Source of the DNA: Microcoleus sp. FACHB-831 | Lineage (GTDB): Bacteria; Cyanobacteriota; Cyanobacteriia; Cyanobacteriales; FACHB-T130 | Direction: 5' to 3' | NCBI RefSeq assembly: GCF_014695585.1 | Contig: NZ_JACJON010000079.1 | Span: 62,001-126,000 of the forward strand | Length of the DNA: 64,000 bases | Part shown: positions 52,238-62,871 of the stretch, piece after piece | How positions within the stretch are numbered: the stretch's first letter is position 1 | Layout: every line of letters begins with the position of its first letter | Translations under genes and position numbers: made by a program | The notes under the pieces: model-generated | What the model was told of the DNA's origin: nothing | The model's database searches: none | Seen by the model: only the letters and a program-made list of their open reading frames with translations

Positions 52238-55200
52238 TCACTTCTGGCTTGGAATGCGATCGCACAGCTGCTTATCTCCCTCGCTAACTTTAGGGTTGTT
52301 TTGCAGGTAGTCGCGCACCCAACTGCAACCGAGTGCCTGTAGACTTTCCAGATCCAAATTCCACAAAATTACTGTCTTGTCATCACTAGCACTGGCGAGG
52401 GTCTTTCCGTCGGGACTGAAACTCACACTCCAGACCGCACGTCTATGACCTTTGAAAGTATGCAGTTCCCTACCGTCCAGACTCCAGAGTTTAATTGTGC
52501 CGTCCAAACTAGCACTCGCTATAGTGTTCCCGTCGGGACTGAAACTCACACTCCAGACCGCACGTCTATGACCTTTGAAAGTATGCAGTTTCCTGCCGTT
52601 AACATTCCAGAGTTTGATTGTATCGTCAAGGTTAGCACTCGCGAGGGTCTTGCCGTCCGGGCTAAAACTGACACTTGTAACCCCACCGCTATGCTCGATA
52701 AAAGTATGCAGTTCCCTACCGTCCAGACTCCAGAGTTTAATTGTGCCGTCAAAACTACCACTGGCAATGGTCTTGCCGTCAGGGCTGAAACTAGCACTAC
52801 GGACCCAGCTGCTATGACCCGTGAAAGTTTGCAGTTCCTTACCGTCAAGGCTATGACCCGTGAAAGTTTGCAGTTCCTTACCGTCAAGGCTCCATAGTTT
52901 GATATTGTCATCGACAACTGCGGCGATGGTCTTGCCGTCAGGGCTGAAACTAACGCTGTACGCGCGGTCTGCATCGCCAGTGAAAGTATGCAATTCCCTA
53001 CCGTCAAAACTCCAGAGTTTTATTGTGCCGGATTTATCCCTAGAAAAGTCATAACTAGCAGTGGTGAGTGTCTTACCGTCAGGGCTGAAGCTAACGCTTG
53101 TGACACCAGCGCTAGGATTTTTGAAAGTTCGCAGTTCCCTCCCGTTGAGGCTCCAGAGTTTAATAGTCTCGCTAGCAGTGGCAATTGTCTTACCATCGGG
53201 GCTGAAACTGACGCGCATGACCCTATCTCCATGACCAGTCAAAGTTTGCCGTTTCCTAATGTCCAAACTCCAGAGTTTGATTGTACCGTCCCTACTAGCA
53301 CTGGCTAAAGTCTTGCCATCTGGGCTAAAACTAGCGCTGTAGACCTCAGTGTTATGACCAGTGAAAGTTTGCACTTCCCTACCGTCGAGACTCCAGAGTT
53401 TTATCTTGTCAGCACTAGCACTGACGAGGGTCTTGCCGTCGGGGCTGAAACTAACGCTGTTGACCCCTTCTGTATGACCAGCGAAAGTTTGCAGTTTCCT
53501 CCCGTCGAGGCTCCAGAGTTTAATAGTCTTATCTTCGCTAGCAGTGGCAATTGTCTTGCCATCGGGGCTGAAACTAACCCTGTTGACTATATCTGTATGA
53601 CCAGTGAAAGTTTGCAGCTTCCTACCGTCGAGACTCCAGAGCCTGATTTTGCCGTCCCAACTAGCACTGGCAATGGTCTTGCCGTCAGGGCTGAAACTGA
53701 CGCTAGTGACCCTATCTTTACGAACATCTTTATGAACAGTGAAAGTTTGGATTTCCCTACCGCCTACACTCCAGAGTTTGATAGTACCGTCCCAACTAGC
53801 ACTAGCGATGGTCTTGCCATCGGGGCTGAAATCGACACTTGTGACCGCTTCTTTATGACCAGTGAAAGTTTGGATTTCCCTACCGTCGAGACTCCAGAGT
53901 TTTATTGTCTTGTCAGCACCAGCACTAGCACTAGCGATGGTCTTGCCATCGGGGCTGAAACTGACGCTAGTGACCCCTTCTTTATGACCAGTGAAAGTTT
54001 GCACTTCCCTACCGTCGAGGCTCCAGAGTTTAATTGTGCCATCATTGCTACCAGAGGCGACAGTCTTGCCATTGGGGCTGAAAGTGAAGCTATAAACACT
54101 AGCACTATGCTTTTCCAGACTATTGCGCTCACTCGCTCCATAAACTGCTTGCTCCAATGCACCCACCACCCGCATCCGCAAATCGGGTTTTGTCCCAAGT
54201 AATTTTTCTGATTCTTGCAGATGTTTTGCCGCTCTTAATGCTTCGAGTAGCGCCTCAAACCCTCTATCTGAAATCAACAGTGTGTTTGAAGAAGTAGTTT
54301 TTAGCACTACTTCTGTTTCTTTTAACTTTTGTTTGGCCTCCCTCACTGTAGTCTGTGCCAGCAGTCCTATTGTTGCTGCTGCAACTATGGCGATCGCCAG
54401 TACAAACGAACCAATACGAATTCTCCGTTTGGCTTTGCGCTGTGCTTGAGCTAATGTTTGATTCGCCTCTGTCAATGTCTGATTCGCCTCAGCCAATATC
54501 AGACTCGCCGCTTTTTCTGCCTCCAACGTCAGTTGCACTTGGCGTTTTTCCAATTCAAAGCTGGCGTCTAAGAATTGATAATCGCGATCGCTCAAACTTT
54601 TACCAGCTTTCCATGTCTGAGCATCCCGCAATGCTTGTCCCCGCAATAAGCGCGACTCATCCTGACAGCCGGAATCAACCCAAGTTTGCAAAGTCTCGGC
54701 GTATGGTCGCAAATCTGCCAATGCCTTTTCAACCCAGTTTTGATTAAACACAGAGGCATAAATGCGGTTGTAAACTATTATTTCCCTTTTGTGTTTTACG
54801 ACTAATCCTGTAAGCCGCAATTCCATCTGATCGGATCTTTCTTCACTTTGTATGGCTGATTTTTGTAAAATTTGCTGATATATTCCCAACAACCTACCTG
54901 CGCGTTGTTCATTACTCAAAAGGCGATCGCGTATTGTCTTCAAATGCTCTGGTTCATCATTTGTTTCCCAGTTTTCGATAATGCGCGATCGCACTAATTC
55001 CTCAACCCAATCAGCAATTTTTGATTTTTGATTTCGGATTTGTGATTGAGGATTTTTTCCAGCTTTTTCAAGTATAATTTTGCACAGTTTTTGGGTAAGA
55101 AAAGGCTGTCCGCCGGTCCAAGCTAACACCTCCTTCAAAACTTCATGCGGATTGTCTACATTAATGGCCAATCCTTCTGCTAAGGGTTGGGCTTCTTCGA

Positions 55201-55837
55201 GTTGAAAGCCAGTTAGCGCGATCGCTTTTCCAATATTAAACGGCGTGCGTCGCTTGTCTTTTATTAAATCTGAGGGAGTGGCTACCCCAATTAACACAAA
55301 TGTAATTCGTCGGTACTCAGGGTTATCAGCACGGCGGTTATAGCAGTCACGGATAACCGCAAAAAAATCATCAATATTGAAATTTAAGCTAAGAACGCTG
55401 TCAATTTCATCAACAAAAATAATAATATTTTGGCTAACCGTATTTAGCAAAATTTCTTCAATGAACTTGCTAAATCGCTGGACAGAAGATATCGTTTTAT
55501 GTTCATACCACCAGCTTTCTAAATCAAATTCTCCATATAAATTTAGGCTGCTAATGATGCTATCAATCACTCCTGCATACCACTGCTCAGGGGTAATATC
55601 AGAAGTGCCAATTGCGGTAATATCAATTGCAGCACAAGCAATGCCTTCTGCTTGCAGTCGCTGCATTGTCTGTATCCGCAAGCTGGATTTTCCCATTTGC
55701 CGGGAGTTGAGTACATAACAAAATTCACCTGCTTTCAAGCCTTCATAAAGATCGATGTCGGCTTTCCGCTTGACATAAGTTGGCGCATCAGCCGGGAGAC
55801 TTCCCCCTACTTGATAATGGTAGGCTGTGTTTTCCAT
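52238..55837 (-). CDS. AAA-like NTPase with membrane span and 14 WD40 repeats
   Basis: A 1199-residue protein. Residues about 1-400 are an AAA_35-type NTPase: [18 protein letters not shown] is the phosphate loop (Lys50), [12 protein letters not shown] the Walker [14 protein letters not shown] the sensor-2 region. A coiled segment ([20 protein letters not shown]) leads to one membrane helix ([19 protein letters not shown], about 475-495). From about 575 on there are 14 WD40 repeats of the [13 protein letters not shown]...[10 protein letters not shown] form, enough for two seven-blade propellers. Repeat 10 holds an exact 13-residue duplication. Residues near 262-272 ([13 protein letters not shown]) come from an intergenic-type DNA repeat. 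Last gene of a three-gene same-strand cluster. Confidence 0.92.
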   Translation of the reverse strand: MENTAYHYQVGGSLPADAPTYVKRKADIDLYEGLKAGEFCYVLNSRQMGKSSLRIQTMQRLQAEGIACAAIDITAIGTSDITPEQWYAGVIDSIISSLNLYGEFDLESWWYEHKTISSVQRFSKFIEEILLNTVSQNIIIFVDEIDSVLSLNFNIDDFFAVIRDCYNRRADNPEYRRITFVLIGVATPSDLIKDKRRTPFNIGKAIALTGFQLEEAQPLAEGLAINVDNPHEVLKEVLAWTGGQPFLTQKLCKIILEKAGKNPQSQIRNQKSKIADWVEELVRSRIIENWETNDEPEHLKTIRDRLLSNEQRAGRLLGIYQQILQKSAIQSEERSDQMELRLTGLVVKHKREIIVYNRIYASVFNQNWVEKALADLRPYAETLQTWVDSGCQDESRLLRGQALRDAQTWKAGKSLSDRDYQFLDASFELEKRQVQLTLEAEKAASLILAEANQTLTEANQTLAQAQRKAKRRIRIGSFVLAIAIVAAATIGLLAQTTVREAKQKLKETEVVLKTTSSNTLLISDRGFEALLEALRAAKHLQESEKLLGTKPDLRMRVVGALEQAVYGASERNSLEKHSASVYSFTFSPNGKTVASGSNDGTIKLWSLDGREVQTFTGHKEGVTSVSFSPDGKTIASASAGADKTIKLWSLDGREIQTFTGHKEAVTSVDFSPDGKTIASASWDGTIKLWSVGGREIQTFTVHKDVRKDRVTSVSFSPDGKTIASASWDGKIRLWSLDGRKLQTFTGHTDIVNRVSFSPDGKTIATASEDKTIKLWSLDGRKLQTFAGHTEGVNSVSFSPDGKTLVSASADKIKLWSLDGREVQTFTGHNTEVYSASFSPDGKTLASASRDGTIKLWSLDIRKRQTLTGHGDRVMRVSFSPDGKTIATASETIKLWSLNGRELRTFKNPSAGVTSVSFSPDGKTLTTASYDFSRDKSGTIKLWSFDGRELHTFTGDADRAYSVSFSPDGKTIAAVVDDNIKLWSLDGKELQTFTGHSLDGKELQTFTGHSSWVRSASFSPDGKTIASGSFDGTIKLWSLDGRELHTFIEHSGGVTSVSFSPDGKTLASANLDDTIKLWNVNGRKLHTFKGHRRAVWSVSFSPDGNTIASASLDGTIKLWSLDGRELHTFKGHRRAVWSVSFSPDGKTLASASDDKTVILWNLDLESLQALGCSWVRDYLQNNPKVSEGDKQLCDRIPSQK

Positions 55838-55883
55838 CGTAAAATTTATGATTTGTGATTATCCATGCGATCTAAAATTAAAA

Positions 55884-57794
55884 TCAGGCAAGGCGATCGC
55901 GGAAATATTGCCTATACAAATTACACAAGGGCATTACATCATTTCCCTGAAATTTCACCAATCCCATACTGCGTAGTTTAAATGCCAAGCCTGTCTCTAT
56001 CCGCACAGGTTGGTTTGCTGCAACTATTTGCTTAATAGCTACAATCAAGCTTGTATCATTTTCCAGATTTAGCAAGTGACGGCGTAAATAATCGTAATAC
56101 GGCCCTTCTTCCATAGGAGCCACTTGTAGCAATTGTTCCAGTGTCATCCTCTTGCGTGCAATTTCATAAAGAGCCACCCGCACCAAATAAGGATGTCCCC
56201 CTAGCATCGCCATTAATTGTTCTAGCTGTTCGCTAGGCAAATCTAAACCGTGCCGTTTTATTAAATCCTGTACCTGTTGCTGGTTTAGTTCTGGCAATTC
56301 AATTGGTAAGCCTACATTGAAAGGAGACTGATTGATGTTCAAAGGAATGTAAACTTCTTTAGAATGCACAATTATTAATTTGAGCTTTTTCCAAATTGGC
56401 TCATTCTTTGCCCGCTCGTGCCAAGAGCGCAAAAGTCCAAAAAAATCAGTAGCAATTTCTGGATGTTGGAAAACTTGATCTACTTCATCTAAACCCAAGG
56501 CAAGCGGGCTGGTAATTTGCGATAATAAGTATCTTTGAAAATAGTTTGTACACTTATTCTTGCTACCCAAAACCCCTTTCCAATATGTTTCTAGCTTATC
56601 CTCTAGATTCAATTCGTAAGTAATGCTGGCACAAAACCACTGCAAAAATTGCTCCAGGTTAGTGAGGAATTCTGCATCCGCTGACTGAAAGTTTAGCAAG
56701 ACTTTCTCATGCCCTTGCTGGGCTGCATGATTTAGAATTCGCGACATCAACGAAGTTTTGCCCATCTGACGAGGAGCTTTTATTCTGATTAGCGATCCTG
56801 GTTTAAAGATCGCTTCGTAGCAGTCAGCTTCTATGGGCGGGCGCTCGATGTAAAAGGGAGAATCCAGACTTACTTGACCTTGCGGCTCGTCTAAACTCCA
56901 ATTACTAGGATTTGGCGCTGCGTGAAGAATAGTTGTTGCCTGAGAACTGCTGTGTGTAGTTCGGCTTATTAGTTGCTGAATTGCTTGCAGAGCTTCTGTG
57001 GCGTTTTGGTAGCGCTGACGATAATCGTAGCGTACCATCTTTTCTAAGATTGCGGCTAAAGCAGCATTGATAGAGGCGCGATCGCTCAACAAAGTACAAC
57101 TATACTCGCCCGTTTGTGCCTCTCGCGGTATTTCTCTAGGGCGTAAGCCTGTCAAAGCTTGAATGCAAACTATTCCGACTGCATAAATATCGCTGCTGAA
57201 CTGAGGATTGCCCGATTGTTGTTCGCTTGGCATATAGCCAGGTGAACCTATAGAAACCGTCACAGTCGATTGTCGGAGTACATTTGCTGCTTTGTTACTA
57301 ACTTCTTTGACTGCACCAAAATCAATTAGGACTATCTTGTTATCTCTACTGCGTCTAATTAAATTGGCTGGTTTTATATCGCGGTGGATGACATTTTGTT
57401 GATGGACAAAGGCCAATACGTGCAATATGTCCTGCAAAAGCGCGATCGCTTGATCTTCGCTCAATTGATTACTCTGAGCAAGTTCTCCATCGAAAGGCTG
57501 ACCCTCAATAAACTCTTGAACTAAATAAAACTCTTGCTCTTGCTCAAAGTGAGCCAACAATCGAGGAATTTGGTTATGTTCGCCCAATCTATATAAGGTC
57601 TCCGCCTCTCGGTCAAATAAGCGTTTTGCAGTTGCCAGCACTGCGCGATCGCTTACTCTAGGCTTAAGTTGCTTGACTACACACAAGGGGCTGCCAGGTA
57701 AATGGCTGTCTTTAGCCAGAAAAGTTTGACCAAAGCCGCCGCCGCCCAAGTGTCTGACGATTTGATAGTGCCCTGCCAATGTTATCTCTGTCAC
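55884..57794 (-). CDS. Ser/Thr protein kinase fused to AAA-like NTPase
   Basis: A 636-residue two-part protein. Residues 8-280 are a Hanks-type kinase with GGGGFGQTF, Lys41, HRDIKPAN (Asp139), DFG (Asp158) and MPSEQQ in the activation loop; all catalytic residues are present. After a short Ser/Thr linker, residues about 310-600 form an AAA_35-type domain: RIKAPRQMGKTSLMSRI is the phosphate loop and LALGLDEVDQVF the Walker B, with LGGHPYLVRVALYEI as sensor-2 region. This NTPase is the same family as the one in the WD40 gene 46 bases downstream. The start is GTG. Substrates are unknown; neighbours suggest the WD40 protein or CyRepA1 as partners. Confidence 0.92.
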   Translation of the reverse strand: MTEITLAGHYQIVRHLGGGGFGQTFLAKDSHLPGSPLCVVKQLKPRVSDRAVLATAKRLFDREAETLYRLGEHNQIPRLLAHFEQEQEFYLVQEFIEGQPFDGELAQSNQLSEDQAIALLQDILHVLAFVHQQNVIHRDIKPANLIRRSRDNKIVLIDFGAVKEVSNKAANVLRQSTVTVSIGSPGYMPSEQQSGNPQFSSDIYAVGIVCIQALTGLRPREIPREAQTGEYSCTLLSDRASINAALAAILEKMVRYDYRQRYQNATEALQAIQQLISRTTHSSSQATTILHAAPNPSNWSLDEPQGQVSLDSPFYIERPPIEADCYEAIFKPGSLIRIKAPRQMGKTSLMSRILNHAAQQGHEKVLLNFQSADAEFLTNLEQFLQWFCASITYELNLEDKLETYWKGVLGSKNKCTNYFQRYLLSQITSPLALGLDEVDQVFQHPEIATDFFGLLRSWHERAKNEPIWKKLKLIIVHSKEVYIPLNINQSPFNVGLPIELPELNQQQVQDLIKRHGLDLPSEQLEQLMAMLGGHPYLVRVALYEIARKRMTLEQLLQVAPMEEGPYYDYLRRHLLNLENDTSLIVAIKQIVAANQPVRIETGLAFKLRSMGLVKFQGNDVMPLCNLYRQYFRDRLA

Positions 57795-57861
57795 CTTTTT
57801 TCCCCATTCTCCTGATAAATATGACAGGGTATCTCTCCATATTAGAGTACGATATTGTTGC

Positions 57862-60800
57862 TTAAACTTCTATTAATTCATTCTTGTGATTTATACTTCC
57901 TAGTTTTAGGGATATATAATCTACTGGAGAAACAACTTGGCAACTTCGTGCATCTTGCTGCTGCCAAAATTCAAAAATTTCCTGCCTGCCATCATTGAAA
58001 TTTTCGGTAGCGATTTGATAAATTTTACTTTTACTTTCGCCACTTTCTATTTTTCTTAAAAGCAAACAAGATAAGGAAGATTTTTTATCGCCGCAACTTG
58101 TTTGTTTAATCCGCTTTAATTTTAATCCCATAATATTTAGAAGTTGGCTGAGAATTTTAATCGCAGTAATGGGAGTTTCGTCTGTTTCCGGGGGAATATT
58201 TATACCAATAGCTCTCTTAATATGCTTGCTGCACCGCAGGGCATTTGCTTTAAGTTCAATTAAGTCTAAGTCAGTTTCCTGAAACTTTCGGTTTTGATCG
58301 AGAAACTCTACCATTCCCAAGGCTCTTAGTGCTTCAACCTTGAGAGTGTAAGTTTTTACGTCGGGTAAAAAAACTTTACCTTCTCCCCTCTCCAACTGTT
58401 GGTTCCATTCTTGTTTATCTCTGAGGCTGAAATACTCGCTTTCATGTGTCAAATAGTAATGAGTTAAAAGCTGGGAATAATATCCTCGGTCATCGCGCTG
58501 CTTTAATTGTGCAGTTACTTCTACGCCATAACGCTGTTGGAGAATATATTTATTCACTTTGTTGCGTTCTTCATCTGTTAGCGATCGCTTAACTAATAAT
58601 TTTTGATATTGTCGCGAATCAATATTGGCAGAATTGGCAACATTCCAGGCTGCCTGTAACTCAATCTGCTTGCGAATTTTAAGAATTTGATTGCTTATGC
58701 GTTTAGTTTTTTTATTCTGTTCTTCAAATTGATTTTGAATTTGTACAATTTCTCGCACCAGCTTTATTCTAATTTCCCTCTGTTCGGGAGCCGTTGCTAA
58801 GAATGCCTGACGGCAAATTGTTAGGCGATCGCTTGGAGGAGCGTCGCTAACGGCATTCACCTGATGTCCTTCAGCCTTTAGTCCTTCTAACATTGATTGA
58901 CGATATAGAGTAAGCGATGCGTTTACCCTAGCTCCTAATTTAGCCCAACTTTTTAAGTGGATAAGGTCATAAACTAAAGGCAAATCCACATCAACTGTAT
59001 GCATTGGACTCATTAAAGCTAAATTTTCCTTCTGATTTTCTTGATACCAATGAGATAAAACGCGATAATTCGTGCTGCCGCTGCCAATTAATCCAATCCC
59101 ACGCTTGGCACACCATACAATTCGTGGAACAGCAGCACGTACCCTAGCTAATGCTTGCCGTGCTTCTGCATCCGGAATTACTCCCTGAAAAATACCGTAA
59201 ACGCGATCGAAATGTTCTACATCAATACTGACTCCCGTACCAAGGCTAGGAGTCACAAAAACTGCATCATAGTCCTTCGCTTTATGGTTGATCTCTTGAA
59301 TAAAATTGGCTGCCTGATGATCGAGAGTGCTTGTTGTCTGGCTGCTGACAAGTAGGGTTTTGGGATATTGTTTTTGGAATTGCTGGAGGCGCTGTTTAAT
59401 GTAAGAATTTATAGTCTCTGAACTATAACGTCCCGAGCGGCTATCGGTAGTAACATAGCATTTTAATCCTGCCATCAAATCTTGTTCTAGCTGATGAATT
59501 AGCGGCGTCGGGTTTGAGGAATCGTGGAAAGTAATATCCCAACCAATCTCCGGTTTCCACTCATTAACTACAACCCAAGGATCGATGGGAATTCCAGCCA
59601 GTCCCTTTAGGTAATCTAAAGAAATATCTGATAAATCAGCATCTTGCGCGATCGCCATACCTCCTGTTTGCAAAACGGTAGAAATGAGTTGCTGAAAAAC
59701 TCTCAAAATCTTCACCCGCTTGTCTTTACAAGTGCTGCTGTTGAGTAGATGCCACAAGGACTGCTCAACTTCATCCAAAATAACGATCGCACCTTGCCAA
59801 TCTTCAGGATTAAGCTTCCAAATTGAATCAACGCACAGTCCCAGCGAACGATAATTACTAATAGGCAATTGGCTGGATACTTTCCTATTAATTATTTGTC
59901 TGTTATTAATCCAGTCCACCCCAATTTTGTCGCACAAAAACCGTCCAAGCTGAATTCTATGCGTCAGCAACAAGACAGGCTTACCTCTTTTTTTAGCTTC
60001 TTTAACTAACTCTAAAAGTGCTGTAGTTTTGCCAGTTCCTTTAGCAGACTTGACGCCAATTAATCCAGATGTCGGAAAAGGAATTTTTCCCAGGTAGCGG
60101 CGGTTGAGAATGCGTGCAGGAGGGTAGGTTAGTGCCGTGTGGGGTTTGGTTTTAGCAATATCTTTTTCTAAGTCCGCGCTAGTTTCGTAGACGCTATGGA
60201 AGGCAGCAGCACCTTGAGCGACGATAAATTCATCAACACCTTTTTCTAAGCCGGGAAGTCTGATGACTTTGACTGGGCAACCTTTTTCTTCTAAAAGTTG
60301 ACCGAGTTGCGCGATCGCGTTATTAACTGCCTCGATCGTTTTTGGCTGAGTTTCGTAGTCGAAGCAAATATAAAATTTAGCCTCTAGCTGCGCGAATGCT
60401 GCCAAATCTGGGATTAACTGTCGGCTGATAACCTTGCCATAATAGTCCCTAGTTACGCGGTAGCCGCTAGTAATTCCTGGTAGAGCGATCGCTGCATATC
60501 CCACGCTTAATAAAGCTGCTGCTTTCTTGGCTCCCTCGCAAATAATTAGAGGGATTTTTTGTTCAACCACCCACTGCCAAAAACCAACAGCTTCCCCATC
60601 TTCTGCGATCGCAATGTTTTCTGGCATCGGCACGCTGTAGCGCAATGCCGTTTGCTGCCAGACATGGAGAGGAACTCTCAGGCAAAAAAGTCTTGTAGGC
60701 GTGCTGGGGGGATGTTCGTACTTGATCTGCTTGCCGTCTTTGTCTTGCCTGGGATGGTTTGGCTTATAGCACCCCCACTCCATCCAACCCCAATTATTCA

Positions 60801-61035
60801 GCGGATCTAGCCCCGAACACCACCACCCTCCTGAAACCACATGAGCGTAGCGACGCAGCAACCCACTGCTAACCTGTCCGGTATTAGTGCGGGGGAGGCT
60901 ATCGGAAATAAACAAATACTCGTAAGGGGCATCTCCTTCAAGGGAGATGAAATTCAGCCGCGCTAAGGCGGGGTCAATACCGCTGCCTGTAACTAATTCT
61001 TGTAGATGTTTGGGGTATAGATCTGGCGGATGCAT
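57862..61035 (-). CDS. Plasmid replication protein, CyRepA1 family
   Basis: A 1057-residue replication protein of the kind found on cyanobacterial plasmids. The N-terminal part carries a DUF3854/TOPRIM-like primase fold (LIICEGAKKAAALLSVGYAA, LPGITSGY, FYICFDYETQPKTIEAV with acidic residues). A superfamily helicase-like domain follows: GVKSAKGTGKTTALLELV (Walker A, near residue 335), VLLLTHRIQLGRFL, IVILDEVEQSLWHLL (Walker B), and VFVTPSLGTGVSIDVEHFDR with QALARVRAAVPRIVWC as motifs V/VI. The C-terminal third is charged and coiled. It sits beside hemL and hisIE, so on the chromosome, and no partition, relaxase or iteron cluster is seen. Stop lies 67 bases before the kinase-NTPase gene. Confidence 0.85.
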   Translation of the reverse strand: MHPPDLYPKHLQELVTGSGIDPALARLNFISLEGDAPYEYLFISDSLPRTNTGQVSSGLLRRYAHVVSGGWWCSGLDPLNNWGWMEWGCYKPNHPRQDKDGKQIKYEHPPSTPTRLFCLRVPLHVWQQTALRYSVPMPENIAIAEDGEAVGFWQWVVEQKIPLIICEGAKKAAALLSVGYAAIALPGITSGYRVTRDYYGKVISRQLIPDLAAFAQLEAKFYICFDYETQPKTIEAVNNAIAQLGQLLEEKGCPVKVIRLPGLEKGVDEFIVAQGAAAFHSVYETSADLEKDIAKTKPHTALTYPPARILNRRYLGKIPFPTSGLIGVKSAKGTGKTTALLELVKEAKKRGKPVLLLTHRIQLGRFLCDKIGVDWINNRQIINRKVSSQLPISNYRSLGLCVDSIWKLNPEDWQGAIVILDEVEQSLWHLLNSSTCKDKRVKILRVFQQLISTVLQTGGMAIAQDADLSDISLDYLKGLAGIPIDPWVVVNEWKPEIGWDITFHDSSNPTPLIHQLEQDLMAGLKCYVTTDSRSGRYSSETINSYIKQRLQQFQKQYPKTLLVSSQTTSTLDHQAANFIQEINHKAKDYDAVFVTPSLGTGVSIDVEHFDRVYGIFQGVIPDAEARQALARVRAAVPRIVWCAKRGIGLIGSGSTNYRVLSHWYQENQKENLALMSPMHTVDVDLPLVYDLIHLKSWAKLGARVNASLTLYRQSMLEGLKAEGHQVNAVSDAPPSDRLTICRQAFLATAPEQREIRIKLVREIVQIQNQFEEQNKKTKRISNQILKIRKQIELQAAWNVANSANIDSRQYQKLLVKRSLTDEERNKVNKYILQQRYGVEVTAQLKQRDDRGYYSQLLTHYYLTHESEYFSLRDKQEWNQQLERGEGKVFLPDVKTYTLKVEALRALGMVEFLDQNRKFQETDLDLIELKANALRCSKHIKRAIGINIPPETDETPITAIKILSQLLNIMGLKLKRIKQTSCGDKKSSLSCLLLRKIESGESKSKIYQIATENFNDGRQEIFEFWQQQDARSCQVVSPVDYISLKLGSINHKNELIEV

Positions 61036-61176
61036 GGCGCGAGTTTAGTTCCTGGGGAAGTCAACGGATCTAAAAACGTACCATGCATTTGCCGATTAAA
61101 TGGTTCGAGGGCGATCGCTCCCCAAGCGATCCAACCCTATTAACAGCGTGCTACTTCATTGCCAGCCCTAGCGATA

Positions 61177-62478
61177 TCAAAGGCTAGACATAACTTCTCG
61201 CGCAGCTGCCAAAGTGCGGTCAATATCTTCCTCGGTGTGAGCTAGAGAAGTAAACCCAGCTTCAAACTGAGAAGGCGCAAGATAAATCCCGCGCTCCAAC
61301 ATACCGCGATGGAAGCGGCTGAACTTGCTCGAATCAGACTTTTTCGCGTCTTCGTAGTTGCGAACTGGCCCTGCTGTGAAGAACAAACCAAACATACCGC
61401 TGATTTGACCGCCACAAGCTGCATGGCCAGTTTCTTTAGCAACTTGCAACAAACCATTGCTGAGCTTTTTCGTAATCTTGTCCAGATACTCGTAAGTACC
61501 TGCTTTTTGCAGCAATTCCAGCGTCTTTATTCCTGCTGTCATAGCTAGGGGATTGCCCGAAAGCGTTCCAGCTTGATACATTGGTCCCGCGGGTGCAACC
61601 ATCGACATAATTTCCCGTCTGCCGCCATAAGCGCCTACTGGCAAACCGCCGCCGATAACTTTGCCCAGTGTCGTCAAGTCAGGGGTGACGCCAAAGCGTT
61701 CCTGACAACCGCCGTAAGCAATGCGGAAGCCTGTCATTACTTCGTCAAACACTAGCAATGCGCCATGCTCTTGGGTAATCACTCGCAAGCCTTCGAGGAA
61801 ACCGCCATCGGGGGGTATAAACCCAGCATTGCCGACGACTGGCTCTAACATTACGCCAGCAATCTCACCGGGGTTGGCTTCAAATAGAGATTTGACTGCT
61901 TCTAAATCGTTGTAGGGTGCAGTTAGAGTGTTGGCGGTGACTCCTTTGGGTACGCCGGGGGAGTCGGGCAAGCCTAGCGTGGCGACGCCGGAACCCGCCT
62001 GAACCAAGAGCATATCGGCGTGACCGTGATAGCAGCCTGAAAATTTGATGATTTTGTCGCGTCCTGTGAAAGCTCGCATCAGGCGGATGACTGCCATGCA
62101 AGCTTCTGTTCCAGAACTAACAAAGCGCACCATTTCAATGCTGGGAACGGCGTCAATCACCATTTCAGCTAGGACGTTTTCTAAATATGAGGGTGCGCCA
62201 AAGCTGGTGCCTTTTTCTAGAGCTTCGTGCAGCGCATTGATAACTTCTGGATGGGCGTGACCGCAGATTGCTGGCCCCCAACTGCCAACGTAGTCGATAT
62301 ATTGGTTGCCATCGACATCCCAGACATACGCTCCTTTTACGCGGTCGAAGACGATGGGTTGTCCGCCGACAGATTTGAAGGCTCGCACTGGGGAACTGAC
62401 GCCTCCTGGCATGAGCTTCTGAGCGGCGGCGAAAATTTCTTCTGATTTGGTGGTTTTCAAATTCTTGGTGCTAATCAA
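61177..62478 (-). CDS. hemL: Glutamate-1-semialdehyde 2,1-aminomutase
   Basis: Converts glutamate-1-semialdehyde to 5-aminolevulinate, the precursor of haem, chlorophyll and bilins, with pyridoxal phosphate. The 433-residue protein is full length. Motifs: [70 protein letters not shown], and the Schiff-base Lys in [19 protein letters not shown]. The start is TTG at 62478, supported by AGGAGAG seven bases upstream and by homologous beginnings. Single gene. Confidence 0.97.
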   Translation of the reverse strand: MISTKNLKTTKSEEIFAAAQKLMPGGVSSPVRAFKSVGGQPIVFDRVKGAYVWDVDGNQYIDYVGSWGPAICGHAHPEVINALHEALEKGTSFGAPSYLENVLAEMVIDAVPSIEMVRFVSSGTEACMAVIRLMRAFTGRDKIIKFSGCYHGHADMLLVQAGSGVATLGLPDSPGVPKGVTANTLTAPYNDLEAVKSLFEANPGEIAGVMLEPVVGNAGFIPPDGGFLEGLRVITQEHGALLVFDEVMTGFRIAYGGCQERFGVTPDLTTLGKVIGGGLPVGAYGGRREIMSMVAPAGPMYQAGTLSGNPLAMTAGIKTLELLQKAGTYEYLDKITKKLSNGLLQVAKETGHAACGGQISGMFGLFFTAGPVRNYEDAKKSDSSKFSRFHRGMLERGIYLAPSQFEAGFTSLAHTEEDIDRTLAAAREVMSSL

Positions 62479-62871
62479 AGTTCTCTCCTGTGTTCGATGC
62501 TTATATGCTTATAAAGCTTCTGCCTTTAGGAAGGTGTCAAGGGCGATCGCCAGCCTTACGCTGTTAATTATCCTACTCAGGCCAACGCTAATGATGTCCT
62601 ACAAAACAAATTAGGATCTTCTATTAAGCGTCTGCGATCGCCTGTCTGAATCCGCCCAAGACTTAATATCGGGCAGCATTTAATTCAGCGCTTGACTGGT
62701 ACGCCGAACCCTCTAGGGCTGCCCTGTCGCTTGGTGTGCCATAAGAAGTCAAGCGGCAAGTCTCAACAGTACCATCGGCACATCCCTAGCAGTTCTTTAA
62801 TCGCATCAATCATTACGTTCAGCTGGCAGCCTAAGAATGGTATCTTATACAAGCTATTTAGTGCCACTGGT
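62479..62871. other. Divergent promoter region of hemL and hisIE
   Basis: About 390 bases between two divergent housekeeping genes. The hisIE frame stays open upstream to 62692, but those 60 codons do not resemble HisIE. Several HIP1-like sites occur (near 62543, 62635). No clear operator is seen. Confidence 0.5.

Noticed and set aside
52445..54202. Long plus-strand open frames (52445-52897, 53354-54202) opposite the WD40 gene
   Set aside because: They are antisense shadows of the regular WD40 repeats; their apparent repeats mirror the coding strand.
62692..62871. N-terminal extension of hisIE
   Set aside because: The 60 extra codons do not resemble HisIE and the family length fits the ATG at 62872.
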